Source: Hespellia stercorisuis DSM 15480
Lineage (GTDB): Bacteria > Bacillota > Clostridia > Lachnospirales > Lachnospiraceae
Direction: 5' to 3'
Assembly: GCF_900142165.1 (NCBI RefSeq)
Contig: NZ_FQZY01000005.1
Location: 1 to 64,000, forward strand
DNA: 64,000 nt
The position numbers and the translations under genes are program-made. The notes under the pieces were generated by a model. The model ran no database searches. It was not told where the DNA came from and was given only the letters and a program-made list of their open reading frames with translations. Of the stretch, positions 17,807-26,733 are shown piece by piece (the first letter of the stretch is position 1; each line of letters starts with the position of its first letter).

Positions 17807-18796
17807 TTACTCTAATGCTAAATGATGATATGCAAGGTCTGTCACTACACGCCCCCGGGGGGTTCTCTGGATAAAACCATTCTTGAGCAGATAAGGCTCA
17901 TACACATCCTCTATAGTGCCCGCGTCCTCCCCGATGGATGCCGCAAGCGTCTCCAGTCCCACAGGTCCTCCGCTGAATTTCTGTATCATTGTCGTCAAAA
18001 TATTACGATCCACATAATCCAGTCCGTATTTGTCGACATCCAGAAGATCCAGCGCCAGGTCTGCGACTTCTTTTGTGATCACACCGTCGTACTTGACCTG
18101 CGCGAAATCCCGGACACGTTTCAGCAGACGATTGGCCAGCCGCGGTGTCCCCCGGGATCTTCTGGCAAGTTCTGCCGCACCTTTCCCGTCTATCTCGACA
18201 CCCAGAACCTGGGCAGAACGAAGAATGATGGTCTTCAATTCATTCTCGTTATAAAATTCCAGACGATTCACCACTCCGAAGCGGTCGCGCAGCGGTGCAG
18301 TCAGCATTCCCGCTCTTGTCGTCGCTCCCACCAGCGTAAACTTCGGCAAATCCAGGCGGATAGACCTGGCACCGGCTCCCTTTCCGATCACGATGTCGAT
18401 GACATAATCCTCCATCGCCGGATAGAGCACCTCCTCCACCTGACGGTTGAGGCGATGAATTTCATCTACAAACAGAACGTCTCCCTCCTGTAGGTTGTTC
18501 AGAATAGCTGCTATCTCTCCCGGCTTTTCGATAGCCGGTCCAGAGGTGATCTTGATGTTCACGCCCATCTCATTGGCAATGATCCCCGCCAGTGTCGTCT
18601 TGCCCAGTCCCGGCGGTCCATACAGCAGCACATGGTCCAGGGACTCCCCACGCTCTCTGGCTGCCTTAATGTATATCTTCAGCATCTTTTTCGCCTTCTC
18701 CTGGCCGATGTAATCCTCCAGCATCTGTGGACGCAGATTATTCTCTATTTTAATATCTTCCTCTAAACTCTCGGTTGTAATAATTCTTTTGCTCAT
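17807..18796 (-). CDS. ruvB: Holliday junction branch migration ATPase RuvB
   Basis: AAA+ motor that drives branch migration with RuvA during recombinational repair. The 329 residues are full length. Walker [12 protein letters not shown] lies near 61-71, Walker B DEIHRL near 112, sensor [16 protein letters not shown] near 160-175, and the C-terminal winged helix ends [16 protein letters not shown]. It starts 9 bases after ruvA, in the standard ruvAB operon. Confidence 0.98.
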   Translation of the reverse strand: MSKRIITTESLEEDIKIENNLRPQMLEDYIGQEKAKKMLKIYIKAARERGESLDHVLLYGPPGLGKTTLAGIIANEMGVNIKITSGPAIEKPGEIAAILNNLQEGDVLFVDEIHRLNRQVEEVLYPAMEDYVIDIVIGKGAGARSIRLDLPKFTLVGATTRAGMLTAPLRDRFGVVNRLEFYNENELKTIILRSAQVLGVEIDGKGAAELARRSRGTPRLANRLLKRVRDFAQVKYDGVITKEVADLALDLLDVDKYGLDYVDRNILTTMIQKFSGGPVGLETLAASIGEDAGTIEDVYEPYLLKNGFIQRTPRGRVVTDLAYHHLALE

Positions 18797-18805
18797 ATGT
18801 TCCCC

Positions 18806-19414
18806 TTAAAATGCCATGTGCTTCAGCGCATCCTTCAGCACATCCTCCACGGTCGAATCCTCGTCCACGGTCACAGCCCGCACGGCTTTCAAACTCTCGG
18901 TGCTGCTGTACCCCAGTGCCGTCAGCGCCTGAATCGCCTCGGACTGGATCTCTCCAGAGCCGCCGGACACACTGCCTATGTCTTCTCCTGGTTCTCTCTC
19001 CAGCACATCCGCAATACTCAGTTTGTCCTTCAGTTCAATGATCAGCTTCTCTGCCGTTTTTTTTCCGATTCCCGGGGACGATGAAATCGTCTTCACATCG
19101 CCGGCCATCACCGCAAACCGGAGTTCATCTGCAGTAAGCTGTGAGAGAATGCTCAGCCCTCCCTTCGGCCCGATTCCGCTGACTCCGATCAGAAGCTTGA
19201 ACACCTGCATGTCATCCTTTGTCCGGAAACCAAACAACTGCATGGCATCCTCCCGCACATTCAGATACGTGTAGATCTTTACCTCGCTCCCTGTCGGAGG
19301 AAGTTTTCCCATGGACTGCCGCGGCATATAGATTCCATAGCCCACCCCGCCGACATCCACAATTATTTTTTCTTCTTCCAGTTCTATCAACTCACCTCTG
19401 ATAAATGAAATCAT
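18806..19414 (-). CDS. ruvA: Holliday junction binding protein RuvA
   Basis: Tetrameric DNA-binding partner of RuvB. The 202 residues show the N-terminal OB fold (MISFIRGELIELEEE and VGYGIYMP), two helix-hairpin-helix motifs (LIGVSGIGPKGGLSIL and ISSSPGIGKKTAEKL), and the C-terminal RuvB-interaction domain (ALTALGYSSTESLKAV). It is followed closely by ruvB and preceded by the Gx transporter gene at a 39-base distance, so it may be carried on the promoter at 20434..20462. Confidence 0.98.
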   Translation of the reverse strand: MISFIRGELIELEEEKIIVDVGGVGYGIYMPRQSMGKLPPTGSEVKIYTYLNVREDAMQLFGFRTKDDMQVFKLLIGVSGIGPKGGLSILSQLTADELRFAVMAGDVKTISSSPGIGKKTAEKLIIELKDKLSIADVLEREPGEDIGSVSGGSGEIQSEAIQALTALGYSSTESLKAVRAVTVDEDSTVEDVLKDALKHMAF

Positions 19415-19453
19415 ATCTTTTCCCCTTTTATCTATCTTTTATGACAGTCTGTT

Positions 19454-19948
19454 CTATGACAGCTGAATATCACGCAGACGTTTCAGCATCTCGTTGGACA
19501 AAATTCCGATTACAATTCCTGTGATAATTCCCGCCACCATAAGCACCGGGAAATAATATCCCACCTGAAATGTCTCCACCACCAGTGCCGCCACAATCAG
19601 CTGCCCCACATTGTGGAACACGCCGCCCGCCACACTGACGCCGATCACACTGAACTTCCCGGTTCTTCGCAGAAGCGCCATCACCGTCAGGCTGAGCAGT
19701 CCGCCCGCAAGGCTGTACAAAATACTGAACATGCTGCCAAATATAAACCCGGCCAGAATCACTCTCGTCACTGAGAGCAGATACGCTTCTTTTACGCCCA
19801 TTTTATACAGGGCAATCACCACGATCAGATTCGCCAGCCCCAGCTTGATTCCCGGAACTCCGATCTGAATCGGAATCAGACTTTCCACATAGCTGAAAAT
19901 CAAAGCAAGCGCCACAAACACACCGAAATAAGCTACTTTATTCTTCAT
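19454..19948 (-). CDS. Gx transporter / heptaprenyl-diphosphate-synthase component I family membrane protein
   Basis: Membrane protein of 164 residues with about five helices, resembling ECF-type substrate-binding components. Visible signatures are LIPIQIGVPGIKLGLANLIV and GGVFHNVGQLIVA, both typical of the Hpre_diP_synt_I/Gx family. The transported or bound substrate is not known. I place the start at 19948, where AGGAG lies 8 bases ahead; the longer frame to 19984 lacks a site. It follows the NusG domain II gene, a pair repeatedly seen near Rnf and ApbE genes in Clostridia, which hints at a link to flavin-modified electron transfer. Confidence 0.85.
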   Translation of the reverse strand: MKNKVAYFGVFVALALIFSYVESLIPIQIGVPGIKLGLANLIVVIALYKMGVKEAYLLSVTRVILAGFIFGSMFSILYSLAGGLLSLTVMALLRRTGKFSVIGVSVAGGVFHNVGQLIVAALVVETFQVGYYFPVLMVAGIITGIVIGILSNEMLKRLRDIQLS

Positions 19949-20045
19949 TCCACTCTCCTGTACCGTATGTTTCGGAACATCCAATCGTCACCACATCCAT
20001 CATCGCAGCCACTTCGCGTTGCTGTCACATCACTTCGCAGCCACA

Positions 20046-20402
20046 TTACTTCACAACCGCATCGTACTCCCGCGCCTGACCGCTGACAACAGAGACTACT
20101 ACCTTGTTTGGCAGGCAGATGATGCTCTCACCATCCCGCGAAATCGCCTTCTGGTGAACACACAGCTTGTCCGGACAATCCGCCTCCGTCATGTCCGCCG
20201 TTTTATCCTTTATCGTCAAAACATTGGTATCATGAATGGAAACGGTCTGATCCTTCGTCAGATCATATTCCCCGTACACTTCTCCATCCACCGTAACAAC
20301 TACCGTCCCGGCATCTCCGTTTCCGGACATCTGCATATAGCCAAACCATCCTCCGGCAATCACCAAAATCACCACGATTAAAATCACATCATGCTTTTTC
20401 AT
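20046..20402 (-). CDS. NusG domain II-containing protein
   Basis: Small membrane-anchored protein of 118 residues: one N-terminal helix (about 5-21, VILIVVILVIAGGWFGY) followed by an exported domain with the NusG domain II pattern (TVDGEVYGEYDL, then CPDKLCVHQKAISRDGESI and CLPNKVVV). Three cysteines occur in that domain. The start at 20402 has AAGAGG 8 bases upstream; a longer frame adds 34 residues without a binding site. Function is unknown. It is first in a run continuing to the Gx transporter, ruvA and ruvB, and is divergent from apbE. Confidence 0.88.
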   Translation of the reverse strand: MKKHDVILIVVILVIAGGWFGYMQMSGNGDAGTVVVTVDGEVYGEYDLTKDQTVSIHDTNVLTIKDKTADMTEADCPDKLCVHQKAISRDGESIICLPNKVVVSVVSGQAREYDAVVK

Positions 20403-20433
20403 TATAAAACCTCTTATTAAGCCTTTACGCATC

Positions 20434-20462
20434 ATTCTAGCACAACAGGCCAAAGAATGCAA
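20434..20462 (-). promoter_or_regulatory. sigma-A type promoter for the NusG-II/Gx/ruvAB run
   Basis: Minus strand TTGCAT (20457-20462), 17-base spacer, TAGAAT (20434-20439) with TG at the extended -10 position. About 30 bases upstream of the NusG domain II start. Confidence 0.7.
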
Positions 20463-20503
20463 CCAAACGTTCGACATCCTCCTCTTGCTTTTTCGGACAT
20501 TCA

Positions 20504-20532
20504 TTGTTACAATATTTTGTAATTGTTAAAAT
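20504..20532 (+). promoter_or_regulatory. sigma-A type promoter of apbE
   Basis: Plus strand TTGTTA (20504-20509), 17-base spacer, TAAAAT (20527-20532), 25 bases before the apbE start. The spacer holds a TTACAA-TATT-TTGTAA palindrome, a possible operator. Confidence 0.6.
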
Positions 20533-20557
20533 ACGCAGCATAGAAAGGTAACATAGA

Positions 20558-21529
20558 ATGAAACGAATCCTCTCCATCTTTTCCGCCGCCATTATTGCCT
20601 GCTCCCTGGCCGGCTGCTCGAAGTCCATCTCCTCTGAGCCTATTTCCACACAGGCAATTTTATTCGACACAGTTATATCTATTGAGCTTTACGGGACTAC
20701 AGACCAGACGCTTCTCACCGAATGTATCCACATATGTGAAAATTATGAGCAGACACTCAGCCGCACGATTGAGACGAGCGAAATTTCACAGATCAATCAC
20801 TCTGGTGGAACCCCGGTCACCGTATCTGCCGAAACTGCTGACCTGATTCAAAAGGGACTGGAGTACGGCGATCTCTCCGGTGGCAAATTCGATATCACCA
20901 TCGCGCCCTTAAGCGAACTTTGGGATTTCAAGAATAACACCGGAACGATCCCAGCACAGGATGCGATTGACGAAGCCAAAAGTCATGTAAATTATAAAAA
21001 TGTGAAACTGGAGAATCAGACCGTCACCCTGACAGATCCCAAAGCCGCAATCGATCTGGGCGGTATTGCCAAGGGTTACATCGCGGATCAGTTAAAATCC
21101 TATTTGACCGGACAGGGCGTGGAATACGGTATCATCAGTCTGGGTGGCAATGTTCTGACCATCGGCGGAAAGCCTGACGGAGCAGCTTATAACATCGGTG
21201 TTCAGAAGCCTTTTGATGAGCAGAATACCGCCATTACCAGTGTACAGGTGAAAGACAAATCTGTCGTCTCCTCCGGTGTGTACGAGCGGTATTTCAAAAC
21301 AGATGGAAAGCTGTATCACCATATTCTGAACCCCTCCACCGGATATCCGTATGACAACAATCTGCTGGGGGTCACGATCATCTCCGACCGCTCTGTGGAC
21401 GGCGATGGGCTCAGCACCACATGTTTCGCTCTGGGTCTTGATGAAGGAATGGCTCTGATCAACCGTCTCGATGATGTGGACGCAATCTTCATCACGGATG
21501 ATTATCAGCTGCACGACACACGAAAATAG
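20558..21529 (+). CDS. apbE: FAD:protein FMN transferase ApbE, lipoprotein
   Basis: Transfers FMN from FAD to a threonine in (S/T)GAT motifs of exported proteins, using Mg2+. The 323-residue protein begins with a lipoprotein signal (LAGC, Cys20), so it acts outside the membrane. Core motifs are present: FDTVISIELYG, GGKFDITIAPL, DLGGIAKGYIAD and HHILNPSTGYPY. It is the only convincing plus-strand gene of the window, with its own promoter and a strong terminator. The targets are probably RnfG (T177) and RnfD (T151) encoded 4-6 kb away; this link is inferred from known Rnf biology and proximity. Confidence 0.97.
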   Translation: MKRILSIFSAAIIACSLAGCSKSISSEPISTQAILFDTVISIELYGTTDQTLLTECIHICENYEQTLSRTIETSEISQINHSGGTPVTVSAETADLIQKGLEYGDLSGGKFDITIAPLSELWDFKNNTGTIPAQDAIDEAKSHVNYKNVKLENQTVTLTDPKAAIDLGGIAKGYIADQLKSYLTGQGVEYGIISLGGNVLTIGGKPDGAAYNIGVQKPFDEQNTAITSVQVKDKSVVSSGVYERYFKTDGKLYHHILNPSTGYPYDNNLLGVTIISDRSVDGDGLSTTCFALGLDEGMALINRLDDVDAIFITDDYQLHDTRK

Positions 21530-21552
21530 GCAAAACGAGGAAGACAAAAACA

Positions 21553-21590
21553 AAAAGACAAAACCGGAATGGAAACGGTTTTGTCTTTTA
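21553..21590 (+). terminator. apbE terminator
   Basis: Perfect 14-bp stem (AAAAGACAAAACCG pairing with CGGTTTTGTCTTTT) and a 9-base loop followed by TTTTATTTT on the plus strand. On the minus strand it can also end the repeat-rich gene that stops at 21601. Confidence 0.92.
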
Positions 21591-21600
21591 TTTTATAAAT

Positions 21601-22320
21601 TTAGTATCTAAACGCACTGATGCCTACAACCACAGCGAAAATTGCAACAAGAATATAGATTCCAAGCAGAACTCCCATAATCGCAAGGCTTGCACGACAC
21701 CAGTTCTTGCGGTTTACATTGCCATGACCAAAGGCCCATACAAACATCAGTACAATGTTTGCGCACGGAATCATCATCAGCAACAGCGTGACAATCCAGT
21801 CTCCCATGGACATCGGTGAGTTGTCATCCGTCGGATTTTGTGAGCTATTGCTGTACTGGCCATTATTATACTGACCGTTGCTGTACTGGCCATTGCTGTA
21901 CTGGTTATCACCATACTGGCCGTTGTTGTACTGCCCATTATTTTGTCCATCATTATACTGACCACCGTTATACTGTGTATCATACGCACTTCCGCCTGGC
22001 TGCTGATATGACGCACCCTCCGGCTGTACCGGCTGCTGATATACCGCGCCTTCCGGCTGTACCGACTGCTGATATACTGCACCTTCCGGCTGTATCGGCT
22101 GCTGACTCGGCTGTACTACCTCATGATAAACAGGTGCGGACTGTTCCGTTACCGCCGCTGTTTCGCCCTGCACCGACTGTCCTGAAAGTGCAGTTTGGCC
22201 AGACAATAATGCCTCACTTCCGCCTGCCGCTTCACTCTGCACTTGCTCCCCAGCCTGTACAGATGCGTCCTGTGTCGGTTTTACTGGTGTCTCCTGTACA
22301 TTTCCCAAATTTTCATCCAT
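21601..22320 (-). CDS. repeat-rich Q/N membrane protein, DUF4190-like C-terminus
   Basis: Protein of about 239 residues. The first 155 are low complexity: three 11-residue repeats (QPEGAVYQQ type), then many QY(N/S)NG repeats rich in Gln, Asn, Tyr and Gly. The C-terminal part has two membrane helices (VTLLLMMIPCANIVLMFVWAF and an Ile/Val-rich last helix) joined by GNVNRKNWCRASL, a pattern I associate with DUF4190-like proteins. Function is unknown. A strong AAGGAGG lies 10 bases before the ATG at 22320 and 4 before a TTG at 22326; I use the ATG. It has its own promoter and converges on apbE. Confidence 0.85.
   Translation of the reverse strand: MDENLGNVQETPVKPTQDASVQAGEQVQSEAAGGSEALLSGQTALSGQSVQGETAAVTEQSAPVYHEVVQPSQQPIQPEGAVYQQSVQPEGAVYQQPVQPEGASYQQPGGSAYDTQYNGGQYNDGQNNGQYNNGQYGDNQYSNGQYSNGQYNNGQYSNSSQNPTDDNSPMSMGDWIVTLLLMMIPCANIVLMFVWAFGHGNVNRKNWCRASLAIMGVLLGIYILVAIFAVVVGISAFRY
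22000..22098. repeat. three 33-bp tandem repeats in the Q/N-rich gene
   Basis: Units 22000..22032, 22033..22065 and 22066..22098 encode the 11-residue repeats; a partial fourth follows. A second array of shorter degenerate repeats (QYNNG/QYSNG) covers roughly 21840..21965. Confidence 0.85.
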
Positions 22321-22438
22321 TTTCAAAAATCCTCCTTATTAATAATTCCATCAATGTCCCAAAGTTGTTTCTTCATGCGGACACGAAATACTCTACCCTT
22401 AACCCTGATATCAGTAAATCGGACATTCTATCGTTATT

Positions 22439-22467
22439 ATAGTAACACACTTTTTGTCCCATGACAA
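22439..22467 (-). promoter_or_regulatory. sigma-A type promoter of the Q/N-rich gene
   Basis: Minus strand TTGTCA (22462-22467), 17-base spacer, TACTAT (22439-22444); about 120 bases upstream of the start codon. Confidence 0.6.
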
Positions 22468-22530
22468 TTCTCGCCCCAAAAATTCACAGCCTCTTCACAG
22501 TCATTCTCACGTCAGGCGAATACTCCCTGC

Positions 22531-23055
22531 TCACAGGAATCCACGCACAAGCCGCACCATCTGTTCCGCCAGATTATAATGATAATACCCCATAGGCGGA
22601 TCTCCCGGAAAGTAAAACATCATCCGGTAGATGTAATATGCGATCATCCCAGTCAGAAACACAATCAGAATCCCCTTATACAGTTTCCATGATCGGTGCA
22701 GTATATAGCGGTTTGCCGCCCCTAAGATCAGAAGCAGCAAAACACCGTAAATAAAAGGATTGAGTTTCCAGGCCAAATCAAAATGGCCGGTGAGCATTGC
22801 AACACCGGCTCTCGTCAGTCCACAGGCCGGACAGGGAAACCCTGTCACAATAACCATCGGACAGATATTCTGAAAAATTCCTTTCATAAATATCATATAA
22901 GCCACAATTCCCGCAATTGCCCACCGACAACTTTTCATATCCCGCCAAAACAAGCTCACTGCCTCTTCAAAAATCTGTTTTGCAGAACGTTTTTTCATAA
23001 TTTTTCTTCCCATCAATAAGTATCCCGAAAAGAAGTCCGCCAAAGGCAGAACCAC
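22531..23055 (-). CDS. DUF2752 membrane protein
   Basis: Protein of up to 174 residues with three to four membrane helices. The DUF2752 signature GFPCPACGLTRA lies in the middle, after NICPMVIVTG, and is followed by NPFIYGVLLLLIL. Function is unknown. It starts 7 bases after the rnfB stop codon, so it is the last gene of the rnf transcript. The start is uncertain: GTG 23055 has AGGA 5 bases ahead, while internal ATGs at 23013 and 22998 lack clear sites. The conserved domain begins after all of these, so its identity is unaffected. Confidence 0.85.
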   Translation of the reverse strand: MVLPLADFFSGYLLMGRKIMKKRSAKQIFEEAVSLFWRDMKSCRWAIAGIVAYMIFMKGIFQNICPMVIVTGFPCPACGLTRAGVAMLTGHFDLAWKLNPFIYGVLLLLILGAANRYILHRSWKLYKGILIVFLTGMIAYYIYRMMFYFPGDPPMGYYHYNLAEQMVRLVRGFL

Positions 23056-23061
23056 TCTGTC

Positions 23062-23853
23062 CTACTGAATAATTTTCTTCGGGCACTTCTCTGCACATTT
23101 ACCGCAATTTGTACACTTGTCATAATCAATGTGCGCAATATTATCCACTACCGTGATTGCACCTGTCTCGCAGACCTTCTCACACATACGGCAGGCAATA
23201 CATCCGGCTTCACATGCGGAGATCACCATCTTGCCTTTTTCCTGATTCACACAGCGGACACGATGCTTCTGTTCATAAGGTACCAGCTCGATCAAATGCT
23301 TCGGGCAGGCTTTGATACATTTGCTGCAGGCCTTACAGGCCTCTATGTCAACGACCGCTACACCGTCCACGATGTGGATTGCATCAAACGGACATGCCTT
23401 TACACAGCTTCCGTATCCAAGACATCCGTAATTACACGACTTCGGCCCGCCATTCTGAACAAAGTCCATCATGGTACAATCCTCGAGACCGGTATAGTTG
23501 TAATCCGTCTTCGCCTTCTCGCAGTCACCTGCGCACTTTACAAATGCAACCTTGCGCACGCCCTCTTCCACCGTCTGCCCCATGATCTCGCCAATCTTTG
23601 CTGCAACCGGCGCTCCGCCGACCGGACATCCATCGATTTCCGCCTCACCCTTGGCAATTGCAGCCGCAAGTCCGGAACAGCCTGCAAATCCACATCCACC
23701 ACAGTTGTTTCCCGGAAGAACACCGAGAATAGCCTCCTCGTGTTCATCGACCTCTACCGCAAACTTTTTTCCCGCAACTCCGAGGAACACACCAATCAAT
23801 AAGCCGGTGCCACCCACGATAGCCGCAGCTATAATAATACCTGTTATACTCAT
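23062..23853 (-). CDS. rnfB: Rnf complex subunit RnfB
   Basis: Iron-sulfur subunit of the membrane ferredoxin:NAD+ oxidoreductase, taking electrons from reduced ferredoxin. The 263 residues start with one membrane helix, then the NNCGGCGFAGC cluster motif with a later CPVGG. Four ferredoxin-like motifs follow: GYGSCVKACPFDAI, CKACSKCIKACPKH, CIACRMCEKVCETGAI and CTNCGKCAEKCPKK. This cysteine richness is typical of clostridial RnfB, which carries more clusters than the proteobacterial protein. It is last of six rnf genes, before the DUF2752 gene. Confidence 0.97.
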   Translation of the reverse strand: MSITGIIIAAAIVGGTGLLIGVFLGVAGKKFAVEVDEHEEAILGVLPGNNCGGCGFAGCSGLAAAIAKGEAEIDGCPVGGAPVAAKIGEIMGQTVEEGVRKVAFVKCAGDCEKAKTDYNYTGLEDCTMMDFVQNGGPKSCNYGCLGYGSCVKACPFDAIHIVDGVAVVDIEACKACSKCIKACPKHLIELVPYEQKHRVRCVNQEKGKMVISACEAGCIACRMCEKVCETGAITVVDNIAHIDYDKCTNCGKCAEKCPKKIIQ

Positions 23854-23866
23854 AATCAGCGTCCTC

Positions 23867-24442
23867 CTAAATCAATCCTGAGAATCCGAAAAATGCGATT
23901 GCCATCAATCCTGCTGTAACAAGGACGATTGCAGATCCCTCAAATGCTTTCGGAATGTCATTGTGTTCTGTCTTCTCACGAATACCTGCCATAATTACAA
24001 TCGCAATCAGAAAACCAATTGCAGTTGCAAGTCCGTTTACAACACCCTGCAGGATATTATACTCTTTCTGTACGTTTGTAAGAGCCACACCGAGTACTGC
24101 ACAGTTTGTGGTGATCAGCGGAAGATATACGCCCAACGCCCTATAGAGAGACGGAACAGACTTCTTCAGGAACATCTCGATAAACTGAACCAGTGCAGCA
24201 ATCACCAGAATAAACACGATAGTCTGCAGATATTCAAATCCCAGCGGGATCAGTATATAGTTGTAAATCAGCCCAGTACACAGTGATGCGATCGTAATAA
24301 CAAAACATACCGCTCCGCCCATACCGGCTGCTGTGTCAACCTTCTTGGATACACCGATAAACGGACAGAGTCCTAAGAACTGGCTGAGTACAACGTTGTT
24401 TACCATGGCTGAGCCAATGGCAATAATCAATAATTCTTTCAT
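23867..24442 (-). CDS. rnfA: Rnf complex subunit RnfA
   Basis: Integral membrane subunit of 191 residues with six predicted helices, homologous to RnfE and NqrE. Family motifs are VNNVVLSQFLGLCPFIGVSKK at the N-terminus (with the helix cysteine thought to ligand an Fe-S cluster shared with RnfE) and TNCAVLGVAL in the middle. It lies 13 bases after rnfE and 13 before rnfB. No odd features. Confidence 0.97.
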   Translation of the reverse strand: MKELLIIAIGSAMVNNVVLSQFLGLCPFIGVSKKVDTAAGMGGAVCFVITIASLCTGLIYNYILIPLGFEYLQTIVFILVIAALVQFIEMFLKKSVPSLYRALGVYLPLITTNCAVLGVALTNVQKEYNILQGVVNGLATAIGFLIAIVIMAGIREKTEHNDIPKAFEGSAIVLVTAGLMAIAFFGFSGLI

Positions 24443-24455
24443 CTGTACTGCCCTC

Positions 24456-25172
24456 CTATTCTTTTTCTGCCGGCTTTTCGGCTGCAGCTTCTGTTGTCAT
24501 CATGCGTCCACGGCAGGCAGAATTTCCACAGGTGGCACATCCCGCCCCGCACTCGCCAAATGTATCTTTTCTCGGTTTTCCTTTTTTATTTGCAATCGCG
24601 TTCATCGCAGCTGTCAAAAATCCCAATACGAACAGTGCTCCCGGCGCAAGGACAAAAATGGTAATTGGTGTATACCAGTCTCCCAAAATCACAAAGTCAA
24701 ACAGTTTTCCTGATCCGATCAGCTCTCTGAACATACCGATCAGCGTCAGCGCAACCGTAAATCCAAGTCCCATTCCAATACCATCAAAGATGGACAATCC
24801 GACTGTATTTTTAGAAGCGTAGCTTTCCGCTCTTCCCAGAATGATACAGTTTACAACGATCAGCGGGATATAGAGTCCCAATGAATCGTATAGGCTTGGA
24901 ACAAATCCTTCCAGCAGAAACTGAACCATGGTTACAAAAGAAGCAACCACCACAATAAATGCAGGCATGCGGACCCCATCCGGAATCACTTTACGCAGCA
25001 GTGAAATCATCATGTTGGACATGACAAGTACGGCTGTTGTAGAAAGTCCCATTCCGACACCATTGATTGCTGAGGTCGTAACCGCCAGCGTAGGGCACAT
25101 ACCGAGAACCAGCACAAAGGTCGGATTTTCTTTAATAATACCGTTATATAATCGTTCTGTATATTTTCCCAT
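24456..25172 (-). CDS. rnfE: Rnf complex subunit RnfE with cysteine-rich tail
   Basis: Membrane subunit of 238 residues pairing with RnfA. Six helices are visible, with the first-helix motif NPTFVLVLGMCPTLAVT and the later VNCIILGRAES. After the last helix a soluble tail of about 40 residues contains ECGAGCATCGNSACRG, that is four cysteines in C-x3-C-x2-C-x4-C spacing, then an Ala/Glu-rich end. Proteobacterial RnfE lacks such a tail; the spacing could bind a metal or Fe-S cluster, which is a guess. It overlaps rnfG by one base. Confidence 0.96.
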   Translation of the reverse strand: MGKYTERLYNGIIKENPTFVLVLGMCPTLAVTTSAINGVGMGLSTTAVLVMSNMMISLLRKVIPDGVRMPAFIVVVASFVTMVQFLLEGFVPSLYDSLGLYIPLIVVNCIILGRAESYASKNTVGLSIFDGIGMGLGFTVALTLIGMFRELIGSGKLFDFVILGDWYTPITIFVLAPGALFVLGFLTAAMNAIANKKGKPRKDTFGECGAGCATCGNSACRGRMMTTEAAAEKPAEKE

Positions 25173-25786
25173 TAGTTGCTGCCCCCTTCCGCAAGTACTG
25201 CCTGATAATATGCCAGAGCAGCATTCACATCGTTCGTAAACGCGTTCGTCGTGATTGTTGCGCCGCTCAGCGCATCGATCTGGCCGTCCTCAGTCGCTCC
25301 GGTCTTCGTGTACGCGAACTGTTCTACCTGCTTATCCTTGAACTGATCCTGGAACGTCTGCTCTGCCGCCTTCATTCCAAGTCCGGCAGTCTCGCTGATT
25401 GAAAGGATGGAGACTCCCTTTACCGTTCCTGTCATATCGATACCGGTAGAGATCTTGATATCACCGCCATATCCTTCTTTTGAGGTCACTGTAATGACAT
25501 AACCTACTGTTTCACCGCTTCCGTCCTTCGCTTCCGCGACTTCGTCGATGATGTCCGAGGTGAGTCCCGCATCCTTGAGTATACTCGCTGCGTCGTCCGC
25601 ATCGAACGCTTCATACGCACTGAACTCCTCTGCATCCGCAAGGACAGCCTTGTAAGCCTCCTGCTTCGCATTCTCCTGCGCTGTGGCAATCGGAGCCTTT
25701 GTCACCTCATATACAATACCGAGGCAGAACCCCGCAACCATTGTGATTGCCGTTAAAATAAGTGCATTTTTAATCGTTTTATTCAT
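25172..25786 (-). CDS. rnfG: Rnf complex subunit RnfG (covalent FMN)
   Basis: Flavoprotein subunit of 204 residues with one N-terminal membrane helix (about 8-27) and an exported FMN-binding domain. The flavinylation motif is SGAT at 174-177, within DALSGATITT, so FMN should be attached to T177 by ApbE. ETAGLGMKA at 132-140 is the other conserved FMN-domain stretch. It overlaps its neighbours rnfD and rnfE by one base each, so translation is coupled. Confidence 0.97.
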   Translation of the reverse strand: MNKTIKNALILTAITMVAGFCLGIVYEVTKAPIATAQENAKQEAYKAVLADAEEFSAYEAFDADDAASILKDAGLTSDIIDEVAEAKDGSGETVGYVITVTSKEGYGGDIKISTGIDMTGTVKGVSILSISETAGLGMKAAEQTFQDQFKDKQVEQFAYTKTGATEDGQIDALSGATITTNAFTNDVNAALAYYQAVLAEGGSN

Positions 25787-26715
25787 TATTTTTCTCCTCC
25801 TTTACCAAATGGTTTTGGAAGAGTAACTCTTTCAATCAATGGGACTAAAAGGTTACTAAAGATAATCGCATAGGAAACGCCCTCTGCAGATCCGCCAAAC
25901 AGACGGAACAGTCCGGTCAGCAAGCCAAGACAGATTCCATAGACAATCTGCCCCTTTTTCGTAATCGGGGATGTCACATAATCCGTAGCCATAAACCATG
26001 CTCCCAACATGATACCACCGCCACACAGATGTGCTGTAATGTACTGTGGATCAAATCCATGGCCTCCAAAGATCGTGATAAAGATTACGAATGTCAGTAA
26101 ATATGTACCCGGAATCCTAAGATCAATAATTCCCATAAGCAGCAGGAAAATTGCTCCGATCATGATTGCGATCACCGATGTCTCACCAATGGTTCCTCTG
26201 ATCGTTCCGAGAAGCATATCCATCGTATTCACACTCTGTCCAGCTTTCAGTTCAGCAAGCGGGGTCGCTCCCGTCACACCATCATACACAAAGTATGTCA
26301 TCTTTCCTGTAAAGGAGATCAGCAGGAAACATCTTGCACCCAGCGCAGGGTTCATGAAGTTCTGTCCGAGTCCTCCGAAAAGCTGTTTCACAACAATGAT
26401 TGCAAATACCGCGCCGAGCGGTCCCATCCAATACGGAAGTGTCGGCGGAAGATTCAATGCCAGCAGAAGTCCTGTGACAACTGCACTGAAATCTCTGATT
26501 GTAACCGGTTTGTGCATGAGCTTCTCATAAACATACTCTGACAGGACAGCGGTCGCCGTCGTCAGAACAATGTTGATCAGTGCGCTCAGGCCGAAATTAT
26601 AAACACCAAATATCGTTGCAGGGAGCAAAGCAATCGTAACCATCAGCATGATGTTGCTGCTCGTCACCTTGTCGCGGATATGTGGTGAAGAAGATATATT
26701 GTAATTCTCATTCAC
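25786..26715 (-). CDS. rnfD: Rnf complex subunit RnfD (covalent FMN)
   Basis: Membrane subunit of 309 residues with about eight to ten helices, homologous to NqrB. The flavinylation motif TGAT (148-151, in YDGVTGATPLAELK) places FMN on T151. Other family signatures are the opening SSSPHIRDKVTSSNIM and QNFMNPALGARCF. It lies 18 bases after rnfC and overlaps rnfG by one base. Together with RnfG it makes this operon dependent on an ApbE-type transferase. Confidence 0.97.
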   Translation of the reverse strand: MNENYNISSSPHIRDKVTSSNIMLMVTIALLPATIFGVYNFGLSALINIVLTTATAVLSEYVYEKLMHKPVTIRDFSAVVTGLLLALNLPPTLPYWMGPLGAVFAIIVVKQLFGGLGQNFMNPALGARCFLLISFTGKMTYFVYDGVTGATPLAELKAGQSVNTMDMLLGTIRGTIGETSVIAIMIGAIFLLLMGIIDLRIPGTYLLTFVIFITIFGGHGFDPQYITAHLCGGGIMLGAWFMATDYVTSPITKKGQIVYGICLGLLTGLFRLFGGSAEGVSYAIIFSNLLVPLIERVTLPKPFGKGGEK

Positions 26716-26733
26716 TGCTCATTCACCTCTCTC

